Part shown: piece by piece, positions 20,732-31,988 of the stretch
Layout: the number at the start of each line of letters is the position of its first letter
How positions within the stretch are numbered: the stretch's first letter is position 1
Assembly: GCA_017165825.1 (NCBI GenBank)
Contig: CM029384.1
Location: forward strand, 19,951,158-20,015,157
Length of the DNA: 64,000 nt
Reading direction: 5' to 3'
Source: Hepsetus odoe
Lineage: Eukaryota > Chordata > Actinopteri > Characiformes > Hepsetidae
Notes under the pieces: generated by a model
Seen by the model: the letters and a program-made list of their open reading frames with translations, nothing else
Databases searched by the model: none
What the model was told of the DNA's origin: nothing
Translations under genes and position numbers: made by a program

Positions 20732-20914
20732 CCTCTGTTCCCTTCACCAACATCCCCTGGGTACACGCCACATCACTTCATCTAACTCACAGAATCTTTC
20801 TTTCACCTCCATCTCACAACCAACTTGCAGGGCATATGCACTTACAGCATTCATTATCACACATGCTCTTAATCTCCGAAACACTCTTAACTTACCCTTC
20901 TTTCAGGATAACAC

Positions 20915-21142
20915 CTACCCCATTTCTCCTTCCATCCACACCATGGGAAAACAATTTGAACCACCAATACCAATTTGAACCACCAATTTGATCTTATTCC
21001 CATTTAATTTAGTCTCTTGCACACACAAAATAGCTTCCTTCCAACTCTCCATCATATCAGCTAAATCTCTTTTACCCTTCTCTCTCCCTCCCTCTAGATG
21101 TGCCTTCCTCCATTTCTTCTTCTTTGGCCAACAGTAGCACAA
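20915..21142 (-). pseudogene. RTE copy B endonuclease fragment
   Basis: Contains LADMMESWKEAILCVQETKLNG, the Glu-bearing endonuclease motif. It is interrupted on both sides. The remaining 5' end of the same RTE copy is found past the gypsy insertion. Confidence 0.7.
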
Positions 21143-21194
21143 TTTCCAAATGCATCCTGTTCGTTAACAGTGCTGGGGGTGGTTGTTGGTAACC

Positions 21195-21199
21195 CAGGC
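21195..21199 (+). repeat. target site duplication, left (gypsy E2)
   Basis: CAGGC, repeated at 24182-24186. The uninterrupted RTE site in other copies reads CCCAGGCCT, matching the expected empty site. Confidence 0.88.
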
Positions 21200-21479
21200 T
21201 GTCATAGTCACACACAGGAAGCAAGGCATACACACGCAGCTCCAACTAAGGCACGTTTTAATCAGAACTCAAAACAAAACAGAAGCCGTATCTCACGGTA
21301 CAAACAGTCAGGGAGGACGGTGAACGGACAGTGCTGGGTCGGACTGGCAGGCGATTAGTGCAAGGTTAACCAGGTGCTGGTGATCAGTAGTCGTTAACTG
21401 AGGGTGAGCGTGAAAGCCCGGTCAGTATTCCGAGGATGGGGACCTCACCCCTGGCCTGGGTACGGCGGTGGGCGTGACA
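21200..21479 (-). repeat. 3' LTR of gypsy E2
   Basis: 280 bp. On the minus strand it starts TGTCACGCCCACC and ends GTGACTATGACA, so it has TG...CA ends. Its length equals that of the solo LTR at 29039-29318, which matches throughout. A purine tract (GAAGGGG followed by a G run on the minus strand, 21480-21497) lies just upstream, as needed to prime plus-strand DNA. Confidence 0.9.
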
Positions 21480-21528
21480 TCACCCCCCCCCCCTTCAGGG
21501 GTGGCCTCCGGACACCCGGTCCAGCGCG

Positions 21529-24113
21529 CTAAAGGATTCCCAGGCTTGGGGGGCGCTGTGGGGGTCCGCTGCGTCGAGGGGGTCGGCCTCTTGGTTTGGG
21601 AGCAGGGCGGTTTGGGTGGTTGCGGTGGTAATCAAGCCGGAGCTGAGGGTCGAGAACGTCCCTGGACTTGACCCAGCTGCGTTCCTCCAGCCCGTAGCCC
21701 TCCCAGTCCACCAGGTATTGTAGCTCCCCTCGACGTCGCTGGGAGTCCAGGAGCGCATGGACCTTATGGGCTTGACCCTGCTCGGTGACGATGATAGGAG
21801 GGGGTCGGTGCCTGTCAGCTTGTTCGACGGAATTGGCGCACCGCCCGTTCAATGTGTACGTGGGCCTTCTCCCATACTCGCTCAGCCCCTTGGAACCAAG
21901 CGTCGATGCTCGGGACACCCGTGGGTGTGTTTTCCCAGGGGCAGAGGGGAGGCTTATAAACCCAGCACGCATTCAAATGTGGTCATCCTCGTGGAGGAAT
22001 GACGCAAGAAGTTTTGGGCGTACTCTGCCCAATAGAGGAACTCTGCCCAGTCGTGTTGCCGGTGGTGACAGTAAGCCCGGAGGAATCTATTCAAGTCTTG
22101 TATGGCTCGTTCGGCCTGGCCATTAGTTTGGGGATGACCAGAAGATAAAGAAACTGAGGTCCCAAATTGCCGAAAGAAGGCTCACCAGACTTGAGAGGTG
22201 AACTGGGGACCTCTGTCAGACAGAATGTCCTCCGGGAAACCATAATACCGGAACACGTACTGAAACAGAGCCTCGGCGACCTGTAGAGCAGAAGGGAGAG
22301 CAGCAAAGGGGATGAATCTACATCCCTTCGAAAACCGATCCACCACCACCAATACGCACGTAACCACCGGAACGTTGTAGATCCGTGGCCAAATCAATGG
22401 CCACGTGAGTCCACGGATGGGTGGGCACCAGCAGAGGTAATAACTTACCGGCTGGCAACTCGTGAGGCTTCTTAGTCTTGGCACAGGTGGAGCAGGAGCG
22501 GACAAGTGCCCGAACGTCAGGCATTAAGGTGGGCCACCAGTACTTCATTTTCAGCTGCTCCCCTGTGCGGTGAATGCCCGGAGGCAGGAGAGGTGTGGGC
22601 CCATTTAATCAACAATTTTCGGAGGCGCTCCGGCACGAAGGTCCGATCAGGCGGGCACCCAGGCGGGGCCGAAGTTCCCCTGGCCTCTCGACGGATGTCC
22701 CGCTCGATGTCCCATTGCACTGGAGCTGCCACGATGGTTGGAGCCAATATAGGTTCCGGCTGGGACACCCTCTCCGACGGCTCGAAACGGCGCGAGAGGG
22801 CGTCAGCCTTGTTTTTCATTCCCGGACGGTAGGTCAGGACGAAATCGAAACGAATAAAAAACAGTGAGCCGTTTTGCCAGCCGGATATACTCAAGGTTCC
22901 GGTGGTTGGTGAGGACCGTGAAGGGGTGCTTGGCGCCCTCCAGCCAATGCCGCCACTCCTCCAGTGCGGCCTTTACCGCCAAGAGTTCCCTGTTTCCAAT
23001 GTCGTAATTGGCCTCCGCGGGGGTTAATCTACGGGAGAAGAAGGCACAGGGAAATAGTCTCTCGGGTTGCCCATGGTACTGAGACAGCACCGCCCCCAGA
23101 CCTACCTCGGATGCATCGACCTCGACCACGAACGGCCTTTCCGGATCTGGCAGCCGAAGAATAGGTGCCGAAGTGAACTTTAGTTTGAGGTCCAGGAAGG
23201 CCGCTCGCACCTCGGGCCTCCAGCCAAGGCGGGAAGGTTTTCCTTTTAGCAAAGCGGTCAAAGGGGCTGTCGTGGCACTAAAATTTCTGATAAACCGTCT
23301 ATAAAAATTTGCAAACCCGAGAAAGCTCTGTAGTTGTTTTATGGAGCGGGGCTCCGGCCAGCTAGTGACTGCCGTCACCTTTTGTTGTTCCATCTCGATT
23401 CCCTTTGGTCCAATTCGGTACCCCAAGAAGGAAACCTCTGAGAGATGGAACTGACATTTCTCCGCCTTGACGTACAACCCGTGTTTGAGGAGGCGAGAAA
23501 GGACCTTGCGTACCTGGGAGACATGTGAGTTATAATCCCTGGAGTAAATCAGAATGTCATCCATGTAGGCAACTACAAATTGACCCAACATGTCTCTCAG
23601 GACGTCGTTGATAAATGACTGGAAGACGGAGGGGGCGTTTTTGAGGCCATATGGCATTACTTTGTACATGTAATGACCTGTCGTCGTGCTAAAGGCCGTC
23701 TTCCACTCGTCTCCCTCCCGAATCCTCACCAGGTTGTACGCACTGCGGAGATCCAGTTTGGTGGCCCCTTGAAGTTGCTCGAGGGCCGCTGGTACTAGGG
23801 GGAGAGGGTTGCGAGGAGGAGCGGCCCCCGGCTGGAGTTCAGTCGCGCAGTCCCATGGCCGGTGAGGAGGGAGTTGAGTGGATCTCTTTGCATTGAACAC
23901 CTCACTCATCAAACGGTATTCTACTGGTATAGACAAAGGCAAATGCGCCAGAGAGCTCTCCACAGACGTGGAGAGGCATGGGAGGGAGGTGTTACAGTGC
24001 AGAGAGCACTCAGGGGACCAGGATCTTACTTCCCCTGTCCTCCAGTCTAGGACAGGGTTGTGGGACCTCAACCACGGGATGCCAAGCATGATCCCATGAT
24101 CAGAAAGCAGCAA
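21529..24113 (-). pseudogene. gypsy E2 pol: PR-RT-RNase H-integrase-chromodomain, broken
   Basis: The 22803-24113 frame (436 residues) runs from the end of the protease (GIPWLRSHNP) through RT into RNase H. It has TKLDLRS (Asp 121) and YMDD at 183-186, then FVVEVDASEVGLGAVLSQ, the RNase H start. An in-frame deletion after residue 101 removes the RT finger region, and the codons before TKLDLRS are short by three. Next in other frames come YRPGMKNKADALSR, an integrase zinc region (HTSPASGH, SCSTCAKTK), VVDRFSKGCRF, a catalytic SDRGPQF segment, and a C-terminal chromodomain (LQYLVDWEGYGLEERSW). Deletions and frameshifts occur throughout. Confidence 0.88.
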
Positions 24114-24124
24114 TATACCAGCCG

Positions 24125-24181
24125 CAGTATTCCGGGGACGGGGACCTCACCCCTGGCCTGGGTACGGCGGTGGGCGTGACA
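24125..24181 (-). repeat. 5' LTR remnant of gypsy E2
   Basis: 57 bp matching the first 57 bp of the 3' LTR (minus-strand start TGTCACGCCCACC), then an abrupt jump into protease coding sequence. Confidence 0.9.
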
Positions 24182-24186
24182 CAGGC
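24182..24186 (+). repeat. target site duplication, right (gypsy E2)
   Basis: CAGGC, identical to 21195-21199. Confidence 0.88.
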
Positions 24187-24246
24187 CTTGACCAATCAGA
24201 TATAGAAATTTGTTTTGTTGTCTTGTGCATCACTAGTGGCTGGGTT
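24187..24246 (-). mobile_element. RTE copy B, 5' end beyond gypsy insertion
   Basis: CTTGACCAATCAG... through CTTGTGCATCACTAGTGGCTGGGTT is the reverse of the RTE start (AACCCAGCCACTAG). About 90 bp of the 5' region present in the copy near 61750 are missing here. Confidence 0.85.
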
Positions 24247-25304
24247 ATTGAACAAAATTGCTTAATGAATCAAAATGTATAGGTATATGTTTTAGATACC
24301 AGAAATATCTGAAGGCCTAGATATTTCCATTCTATTTTTCAGAAAAAAAAATAAACTGTGTCCACTTTGTGTGTATTTATGTTTCTGCTTAAAGAGTTCT
24401 GTCCAACCACACAGTGGTTTTAGCTGTGCTTTATCTCATAGCAGGTATTTTTCTTCTCCATATCTACATCATTCTCCTTGCTACAGGAGTTTCAACAATG
24501 TCTTCTTTTATTCCATTGTGCTGCCTTTCTCAATGGAAGAATTCACTGCAATTCAAAACATGCTTTTGAAACAATGTTCAGGGGCTTTTTCCTTTGTTTA
24601 ATGTATTTCTCATCATTTGAAAAACTGTTGCATAAAAAAAGCAGCAGAAGAACGGAGGTGGTGTGTTTAAGGTAAACACATTGTGATGCTCTATTCACTA
24701 TTCACAACACATGACCTTGAATGTTCTTGCAGAGAATCTCATCCCTTTCTTGAACTCCTCTTATCCACTCATTGGCAGCTGAAGGAGGCTGTGGCTTTGC
24801 ATTTTGACCCTGGTCTTAAGTGTTTTGCTTCTATGCTCCTGTTCACTCTGACCTTCACTGTAACCAATCGATTCTGACTGTCCCCTCACAGCAGCCTGTG
24901 TCTACCCTCTTGCCTGGCACCCATTACCTCTAACCATGTCTGTCACTTACTCTCTGATAGAGCTGCTACTTCATCTTCTCCTCTTTACATCTCTTTATCT
25001 TCTCACTCCCCCTCTTTTAGAATCTGAATTGTTTTTTGTTAACAAGAGTATGAGATGGGTGTTATAATGTCCTTCTTCAAGGGCATAGGTTAGACATTGA
25101 TGGGGACATAAAAGTGCTTCACAGTTTCCCTAAAATCAAAATGCATATCTTTATTTAATCTTACAAGCCTAGGTCTCACCTGAAACCCCGCCTCTCACTG
25201 TCGGTCACCTCACAAATTTACACATTGAGACAAGGTATATGAGACTACATTAGTCTATTTATACAGTGAGACTACACTGGCCTATTTAAAGCTCTTTTAA
25301 AGAA
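24247..25304. other. no recognised gene
   Basis: Short frames at 24371-24877 (plus) show no family motif, and no transposon was recognised. Confidence 0.4.
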
Positions 25305-25505
25305 GTGGTAGTGTACAGTGGCTAGCGCAGTCACCTCACAGTGTGAATATTCTAAGTTTGATGTTTTGATGTTTTGATTTTCTCCCAAATTTCAGCCATG
25401 AATGTCGAGTGGATTGAAGATGCTTAACTGCCTCCTAGGTGTGAGTGCCTGTCCTGGGATATACAACCTGTCTAAGATGTTTCCCTCCCTGTGTGGATAG
25501 GTCCC
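25305..25505 (+). mobile_element. SINE-C copy, degraded
   Basis: GTGTACAGTGGCTAGCGCAGTCACCTCACAGTGTG head, diverged core (TTTTCTCCCAAATTTCAGCC) and TGCCTCCTAGGTGTGAGTGCCTGTCC, the usual downstream part of this SINE. Confidence 0.6.
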
Positions 25506-25854
25506 AGCAGCTTGTGACCATAGGGTATACAGTCAAGACTGAGTTGAGTACAATAAGCATTATTGTAGACTCTACATATTAGCAAATGAAAAAAACATTT
25601 TGTAAGTGACTTGTCTTGTAAAGTAGCTCCTAATCTCCATTCTACTGGATGTGGCTGCCATCCTGTCTTATACAAATATAATTGCCAAACATACGCATTT
25701 AGGGTTACCACCTTGCCCTGCATTGAAAAAGAAACTGAATAAATACAACACTTGATCTGTCCCCTTTTAGAAAGTAATGGCAAAGCGATGTTAGTAGTTA
25801 AAAGTGCTGGGTTAGGTAGGTTTTAGTTCCTAGAGAACAAGCACAAGAACATAA

Positions 25855-26097
25855 TCAGGGCAACAATGGCCTAGTGGTTAGGTGATTGTGGGTTCAAACC
25901 CCTTACCAGTAGGTTGCCCTAAGTTACCCTTGAGCAAGGTACTTTCCCAGTCACTGCTTCCTGGGTGCTTTCATAGCTGCCCCCAGCTGCACAGTGTGTG
26001 TGCATGGGTTAAATGCAGAGCTCCAATTTAGTTATGGTTCACTGTGTGCCATGCTGTGTGTTCTCACAATGACAAGAATAATCACTTTCACTTTTCC
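25855..26097 (+). mobile_element. SINE-A copy, forward
   Basis: GGGCAACAATGGCCTAGTGG, GTGGGTTCAAACCCC, CCTTGAGCAAGG, GGTTAAATGCAGAGCTCC and AATCACTTTCACTTTT in order. A deletion shortens the head between A and B boxes. Confidence 0.82.
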
Positions 26098-27029
26098 GAA
26101 ACACTTAATGACAACAGTGGTTTTATTAAATTTTTTTTGTGCATGCATTACTTGCTGAACTTTGGAAGGAACATGACCACCCTTCTATTAGTCTATGCCC
26201 TTGCCTTTGCTCTGTTTCACTAATCATGCCAATGCTGCTAACCTCTTACTAATTGAGTAAGTAATAATTACAACTATTTTTGTGTTTTTATTTTCTGTAT
26301 TTAAGGGAGCCTTTAGGTCCAGAGAGTGGATTTAATAAAAAAAAAAAATAAAAAAAATGTATTTAATTGAAAAGAACATCTAATTTGAAATTGGATTGAA
26401 TGAACAAACGAAACAAAAGTAACAATTTTTAAATACTGATAGTCAATTATGTCATTTTTTTCTGTACATCTGTCTCATTTGTGTGATCTTACTGCTACAC
26501 TAACCAAACTACCCACTTTCTCACCTAAAAAAGAAAACAAATCCTCTTTCCACTGAAAGTGTATTACTTTCACAAACAAACCAAAGACTGTTGACAAAAG
26601 TGTGTGAAGCTCAATGTGTCTTAAAGATCCCCCTTGTTCACTATATAGAGCACTTGCCAGGCATTTTGCCTTTTTCTGGGATACCACATTGTTAAAATCA
26701 TTCCAGTACACTGGAACTTTTATTCCCTGAAGACTCCCACTATTGACTTTGCTTCCTGACTTGAGATCAAAGATTCACATCTCTAGCATCTCACATCTCC
26801 AAATAACATTTGGGAAGTTTAAAAATTATGTTGTATGCTGTCTCGCAACCATCGAAAACATGCAAAATACGTTAATGTTTCAGATGTTTAGACTTTTTAC
26901 GTACTAAAATATTCAGAGTATCCTTTTGGGTATTATTTACAAAATGACTGGAATAGTACGCCGTAATTGAGTAAAATAAGATTAAGACTTACTCCTTATA
27001 GCTGCAAAAGGCTGATCATTTTATGCCCT

Positions 27030-27034
<5 letters not shown>
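26098..27034. other. no recognised gene
   Basis: AT-rich, with poly-A runs at about 26335-26358. A short minus frame at 26475-26711 has no recognisable motif. Confidence 0.4.

Positions 27035-27068
<34 letters not shown>
27035..27068. repeat. (CA)n microsatellite
   Basis: About 16 CA units. Confidence 0.95.
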
Positions 27069-27069
<1 letters not shown>

Positions 27070-27253
27070 TTACATTATTTAAGTGCAAATACATTACAGT
27101 TACACTGCTGCTGGTGGTCTTCCACCCTTTTGGCTGCACACTTCATATAAAAGGCGTTAACATAAAATGTATTGCATTATAAGCAGACAGCTTTAATGTC
27201 ATGGCTCTTATAATATAAAGAAATTATATGTATAAAAATATATTACTTTATGT

Positions 27254-27556
27254 GAAGTGAAAGTGAACTGTGAGTTACTATCATTGCGAACACCACAGCA
27301 CACAGTGAACCACAATGAAATGCTCTGCACTTAACCCATCATAGAGTGTAGAAGTGAGCAGCCATATCCAGCACCCGGCATCAGGTATATCAGGGCTACC
27401 TACTCATCCAGGATTTGAGCCCACTGCAAGGTACTGCAGTCATGGGGACAGTACCTTGCTCAAGGATACCTCAGGGCAACCTACTGGTGAGGGAATCGAA
27501 CCCACAATCTTCCGATCCAGGGCAACGCTCTAACCACTAGGCCACCACTGCTCCCG
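27254..27556 (-). mobile_element. SINE-A copy with internal duplication
   Basis: GTGAAGTGAAAGTGAAC start, CACAGTGAACCACAATGAAATG, ACTTAACCC, two related blocks (around 27380-27420 and 27440-27500) both ending in GCAACCTACTGG/GGGCTACCTACTCATCC-like sequence, and the head CTAACCACTAGGCCACCACTGC. It is about 60-80 bp longer than other copies. Confidence 0.75.
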
Positions 27557-29033
27557 TTAGATGAAAGAAATGGGCTTCCAACCACTTAGCATTCAGCATC
27601 ACAAGTACACTAATCACCAGCCTGATCATCAGGAATCATCTGCACCTATTTCTTCACTGCTGCATGTCTTAGTTAGATGCTTTGTCTTGCTTGAATGATT
27701 CATACGCAGATCACTTTGTGGCTTAAGAAACTAAAAACAATCCTCTGAAACTAAATAGTTGGAACTAAATAGTTTAACTGAAACTATGTGGAAGCAATAC
27801 ATGAAGAAATGAGCCATGGCAAAGAGATGTTACAGTGAATGAAGTGGGGGTTGGGGGTTGCGGGTAATTATTATTTAACTTTATCAGTTTGTCGGAAACA
27901 AGATTGGAGGTCAGTAAGACACTGGAGAAAGTTCATATAAGCAGATAGCCCTGACAAGTAACAAACATATGCACACAAATGCACACACACATACACATTG
28001 TCCCATTGAGGTGAAAAGGTGGGTAGGGATGTCATAATGTAATTCTGGTTTAAAAGACCATCTCTTATACTGAACATCAGTGACACCACTAAAAATAGAG
28101 CTTTTCTAAATTATAGTCCATTGCCATTTCAGCTTTTAGGTCACATTAGGTAAAATATTGTCTGACATAACCTTTAAATAAATGTCATAGCAGATATTTT
28201 TATCATTATTATATCAGTTGTAACATGACAAATTTTGCCTCCACTTTGAACATCTCCACCTTTGATCCGGTGCTCACTCGGTCCCCAGATTACTGTCTGC
28301 CAGGATTACACATTCATACGGTCCCTCATTATTCCTATCACCTGTGTAAAAGTCTTATTTTGAGATCACCATGGACTTGCACCTCCATGCTCCTTTCAGG
28401 TCCCACATATCAACATGACAATGCTGCCCAGTAACATAGCTTTTTTTATGTGCATGTGTGGGTGTGTGTATGTGTGTGTGTTTCTTGCATTACTTGAGGA
28501 ATGATAAGGTCATTGTAATAACAATAGGCATAGATGGTTGTCAGCTTTTGACATATGAAATTCTTATATCAATGGGATTAAGTGTTTACAGATATTGAAT
28601 TGAAGTTGGTATTTATTCCAGTTATTTATTTAATATTCATTCAGTCATACCATATACAAGTGGGGTTAGTATTTTGATCAAATATTCCCTACAGCCCCCA
28701 AATTAGAAAAAGGTGGGTTAGCACAGAAAATGCAAAAAAAGAAAAAACAGCAACTCTTACTTTTACTGTCACTTTTATTTCATTGAAGACATTATAAACC
28801 CATGTTTTTTCAGTAAATAGCTTCTGCCCCAACATTTTTAAACATGTGTTACAGACCTGTAATGTGGGAATGGATGTTAATTAACACATGAAATAAAGTT
28901 GACTAAGCGAAACAGTGGGTTCATGCTGTCTAAATATTTTTTTGGTTTTATTTTTGTTTTTAACAGCTATGTCATTCCTATCCCATTCCAGTATTTTCTG
29001 ATTTTGGTTCTCAGAGTAAGTATTTTTTCTTCT
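27557..29033. other. no recognised gene
   Basis: No transposon or coding motif identified. Frames at 27871-28089 and 28225-28434 lack recognisable features. Confidence 0.4.
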
Positions 29034-29323
29034 GACATTGTCACGCCCACTGCTGTACCCAGGCCAGGGGTGAGGTCCCCGTCCCCGGAATACTGACCGG
29101 GCTTTCACAATCACCCTAATTAACGACCACTGATCACCAGCACCTGGAGAACCATGTACTAATAGCCTGCCAGTCCGACCCGGCATTGTCCGTTCACCGT
29201 CTTCCCTGACTGTCAGTTCCGTGAGATACAGCCTCTGTTTTTGTTTCTGATTCTGATTAAAACATACCTTAGTTGGAGCTACGTGTGTGTGCCTTGCTTC
29301 CTTTGTGTGACGATGACAGACAT
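29034..29323 (+). repeat. solo LTR (gypsy E2 family) with GACAT duplication
   Basis: The LTR proper is 29039-29318 (280 bp), TGTCACGCCC...CGATGACA. It is flanked by GACAT at 29034-29038 and 29319-29323, with no internal region on either side. It arose by recombination between the two LTRs of an inserted element of the same family as the one at 21200-24181. An AT-rich GATTAAAACATACC near 29257-29270 may correspond to the poly-A signal region. Confidence 0.93.
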
Positions 29324-29539
29324 ATTCTTACAAGTAGTAATTAATGTAATTTAATGCAATGCAATGTAATAAGCCTTCTTAAAAAGGACAAAACCAAAGG
29401 TTTTATAAACACAACAGCACTCTGACACTGGCATCCAGCTGCTCCACCATCAGCAATCATGATCATTGTTGGACGGCAGCACCGATATCCAAGTTTACTA
29501 TAATGTTCTTTGTCCATGAACGCCTAGATCTGCACCTTT

Positions 29540-30489
29540 TAACTAATTGGGAGATTAATTGCTAAAAGCCTGACTGAACATGTAAGACTGTGGGATTCCA
29601 TAGTGTTTACCATAGGCTGTTCCTGTAATTCCAACCAGTCTTTTCTTAAAGACCGAGACTGTTTCCAGTCAGTGGCTGAAAGATGATTCCAGAGATGGGG
29701 GCTTTGAATGATTTTCCCCTGTTGTAGTTTACAAAACTCTGGGAACTATTAGAAAAGCAGTAGCTTGCAATTTAAGTGAATGTGGAGATTCATAACTGAG
29801 ATGAGCTCAATATTAGATTGAAAGTCAGTATTAGAATTTTATAGTTGATGAAGGATTTGATTGGAAGCCAATTAAATGTTGAAAATACTCGACTAATGTT
29901 ATAGGTTTTTCTAGTTTTAATGAGAACTGTAGTTGCTGCATTATGGACTAACTGGTGTTTGTGAAAGGTTCAGTGGAACATCCTGATAGCAGGACATTAC
30001 AATAATCTAGTCTTGAGGTGAAAAAGTCAAATATAAATTTTTCTGCATCGTGTCGTGATAGTCCACTTCTCAGTTTAGCAATGTTTCAATGTGCCGCCTA
30101 GGCATTCTGGGATTCCATAATTTACTTTGGTACAGACTGATGTTTCACCACAAGGCTTTAAAACTTCTAGCGGTTGGTAAAACATGGGTTCCAATAAAGG
30201 GCTGTTCCTGTTATTTCAGCCAGGTTTTCTAGTCTGTGCAATAGGATATTGTGGTCTGTGGTATCAAAAGCTGCACTAAGGTCAAGGAGCACCAGCTATG
30301 AAATGAACCCTTTGTCAGATGCCATTTGAAGATCACTTACTATTTTTATATAGGGCTATTTCATTGCTATGATGGGACTGAGAACCAGACTGAAATATTT
30401 TTGCATTATATTATAGATATTATAAAAAATATTTATATATAAATATATTATATTTGTGCAGATATTAACATAATTGCAGATATAGCCCT
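29540..30489 (-). pseudogene. L2/Rex1-type LINE, RT and C-terminal part (left half of a split copy)
   Basis: Minus-strand reading gives LVLLDLSAAFDTTDHNILLH (about 30240-30300), the reverse-transcriptase block with the first catalytic Asp. Further left come DYCNVLLSG (about 29985-30010) and the degraded C-terminus with stops (to about 29600). The 5' half of the same gene lies at 33740-34060, across the RTE insertion. The F/Y-x-D-D box is not readable, and an AT-rich stretch at 30400-30470 has replaced part of the domain. An old, dead copy. Confidence 0.78.
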
Positions 30490-30504
30490 AATTGGTTTAA
30501 CCAG
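30490..30504 (+). repeat. probable target site duplication, left (RTE copy C)
   Basis: AATTGGTTTAACCAG matches AATTGCTTTCTCCAG at 33725-33739 in 12 of 15 positions, which fits an aged duplication at both ends of the RTE insertion. Confidence 0.6.
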
Positions 30505-30826
30505 AATTTTTCTTTCAGCTGCTCTCATTTAGGGGTCACGACAGTGGATCAACCATCTCCATTTCTTCTAGTCCTCTGCATCTTCCTCCTTCAAACCAGC
30601 CACCTGCATGTCCTCTCTCACCACGTCCATAAACCTCTTCTTTGGTCTTCCTCTTTTCCTCTTTCCTGGCAGCTCCAACTTCAACATCCTCCTTCCAATA
30701 TAATCCTCATCTTTTCTCTGGACATGTCCAAACCAATGCAACCTTGCTTCTCTAACTTTGTCTCCAAAACGTCTAACCTGAGCTGTCCTATAATATACTC
30801 ATTTCTAATCCTGTCCCTCTAATATA

Positions 30827-31988
30827 CTAATTTCTAATCCTGTCCATCCTCATCACACCCAACGAAAAACTCAGCATCTTTAACTCTGACACCTCCAGCT
30901 CTGCCTCCTGTCTTTCCGTCAGTGCCACCATATCCAACCCATACAACATAGCTGGTCTCACTACTGTCCTGTAAACCTTCCCTTTTACTCTTGCTGGTAC
31001 CCATCTGTCACAAATCACTCCAGCCACTCTTCTCCACCCAATCCAACCTGCCTACACTCTCTTCTTCACCTCTCTTCCACACTCACCATTACTCTGAACT
31101 GTTGATCCCAAGTATTTAAACTCCTCCACCTTTGTCACCTCTACTCCCTCCATCCTCACCACTCCACTTTCCTCCCTTTCATTCACACTCATGTATTCTG
31201 TCTTTGACCTACTCACTTTCATTCCTCTCCTCTCTAGAGCATATCTCCATCTCTCCAGGTTCTCCTCAAGCTGCTCCCTACTCTCCCTGCAGATCACAAT
31301 ATCATCAGCAAACATCATCCTCCATGGATATTCCTGTCTAACCTCATCCGTCAACCTGTACATTACCACTGCAAACAAAAATGGGCTCCACCTTAAATGC
31401 ATTTGACACTCCCACTGCAGATCTTACAACTGTAACACTGTCATCATTGATATCCTGAACTACTCTCACATACTTCTCTGTAACACCACACTTCCTCATA
31501 CAAAACCACAACTCCTCTCTATATGCTTTCTCCAAGTCCGCAAAGGCACATTTCAACTCCTTCTGACCTTCTCTGTACTTCTCCATCAACACCCTCAGAG
31601 CAAACACTGCATCTGTAGTGCTCTTTCTCGGCATGAAATCATGCTGTTCACTAATCTTCACCTCTTTTCTTAACCTAGCTTCCACTACTCTTTCCCATAA
31701 CTTCATGCTATGGCTGATCAACTTTATCCCTCTGTAGTTACTACAGCTCTGTGCATCACCCTTATTCTTGAAAATTGGTACCAGTACACTTTGTCTCCAC
31801 TCCTCAGGCATCCTCTCACTTCCCAAGATTGTGTTAAACAATCTGGTCAGAAACTCAACTGCCATCTCCCCTAAACACTTCCATGTTTCCACCAGTATGT
31901 CATCCAGTCCAACAGCCTTTCCATTCTTTATCCTCTTCATCGCTGCCCTTACTTCCATCTTGCTTATTTGCTGCACTTCCTGGTTCAT
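30827..31988 (-). pseudogene. RTE copy C reverse transcriptase, broken
   Basis: Minus frames: 31344-31988 has MKRIKNGKAVGLDDILVETW, SVLVPIFKNKGDAQSCSNYR and DLEKAYREELW, where the codons for DRVP are missing. 31052-31402 has LFAVVMYRLTDEVRQ and FADDIVICRES, the catalytic Asp pair. 30827-31027 has the thumb (VKGKVYRTVVRPAMLYGLD). The GLHQGSALSP block is damaged near 31390. Confidence 0.85.

Larger units (their letters stand above)
18717..21199 (-). mobile_element. RTE LINE copy B, reverse, 3' and middle part
   Basis: Minus-strand copy of the RTE family. The 3' end (CTTTCGGCTGCTCC read on plus) is at about 18717, the RT at about 19000-20070, the linker at about 20095-20640 and the endonuclease at about 20740-21170. 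Its 5' end continues at 24187-24246, beyond the nested gypsy element. It carries a SINE-A (20312-20570) and an inverted duplication (20655-20731). Many stops and indels are present. A catalytic FADD box (FADDILICRES in the 19009-19497 frame) and KNGEAVGLDDIPVEAW (19698-20069 frame) remain readable. Confidence 0.88.
21200..24181 (-). mobile_element. Ty3/gypsy chromodomain retrotransposon E2, reverse, deleted
   Basis: A 2982-bp element on the minus strand with a 5-bp CAGGC duplication. Its 3' LTR is complete (21200-21479), but only 57 bp of the 5' LTR remain (24125-24181). Most of the 5' LTR, any primer site, gag and part of the protease are deleted. pol survives in pieces, with a chromodomain at its end (21529-21972). 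It is inserted in RTE copy B. A solo LTR of the same family lies at 29039. Confidence 0.92.

Noticed and set aside
21757..24099. Plus-strand frames across the reverse gypsy element
   Set aside because: Antisense shadows of pol; the minus strand carries the conserved RT, RNase H and chromodomain motifs.
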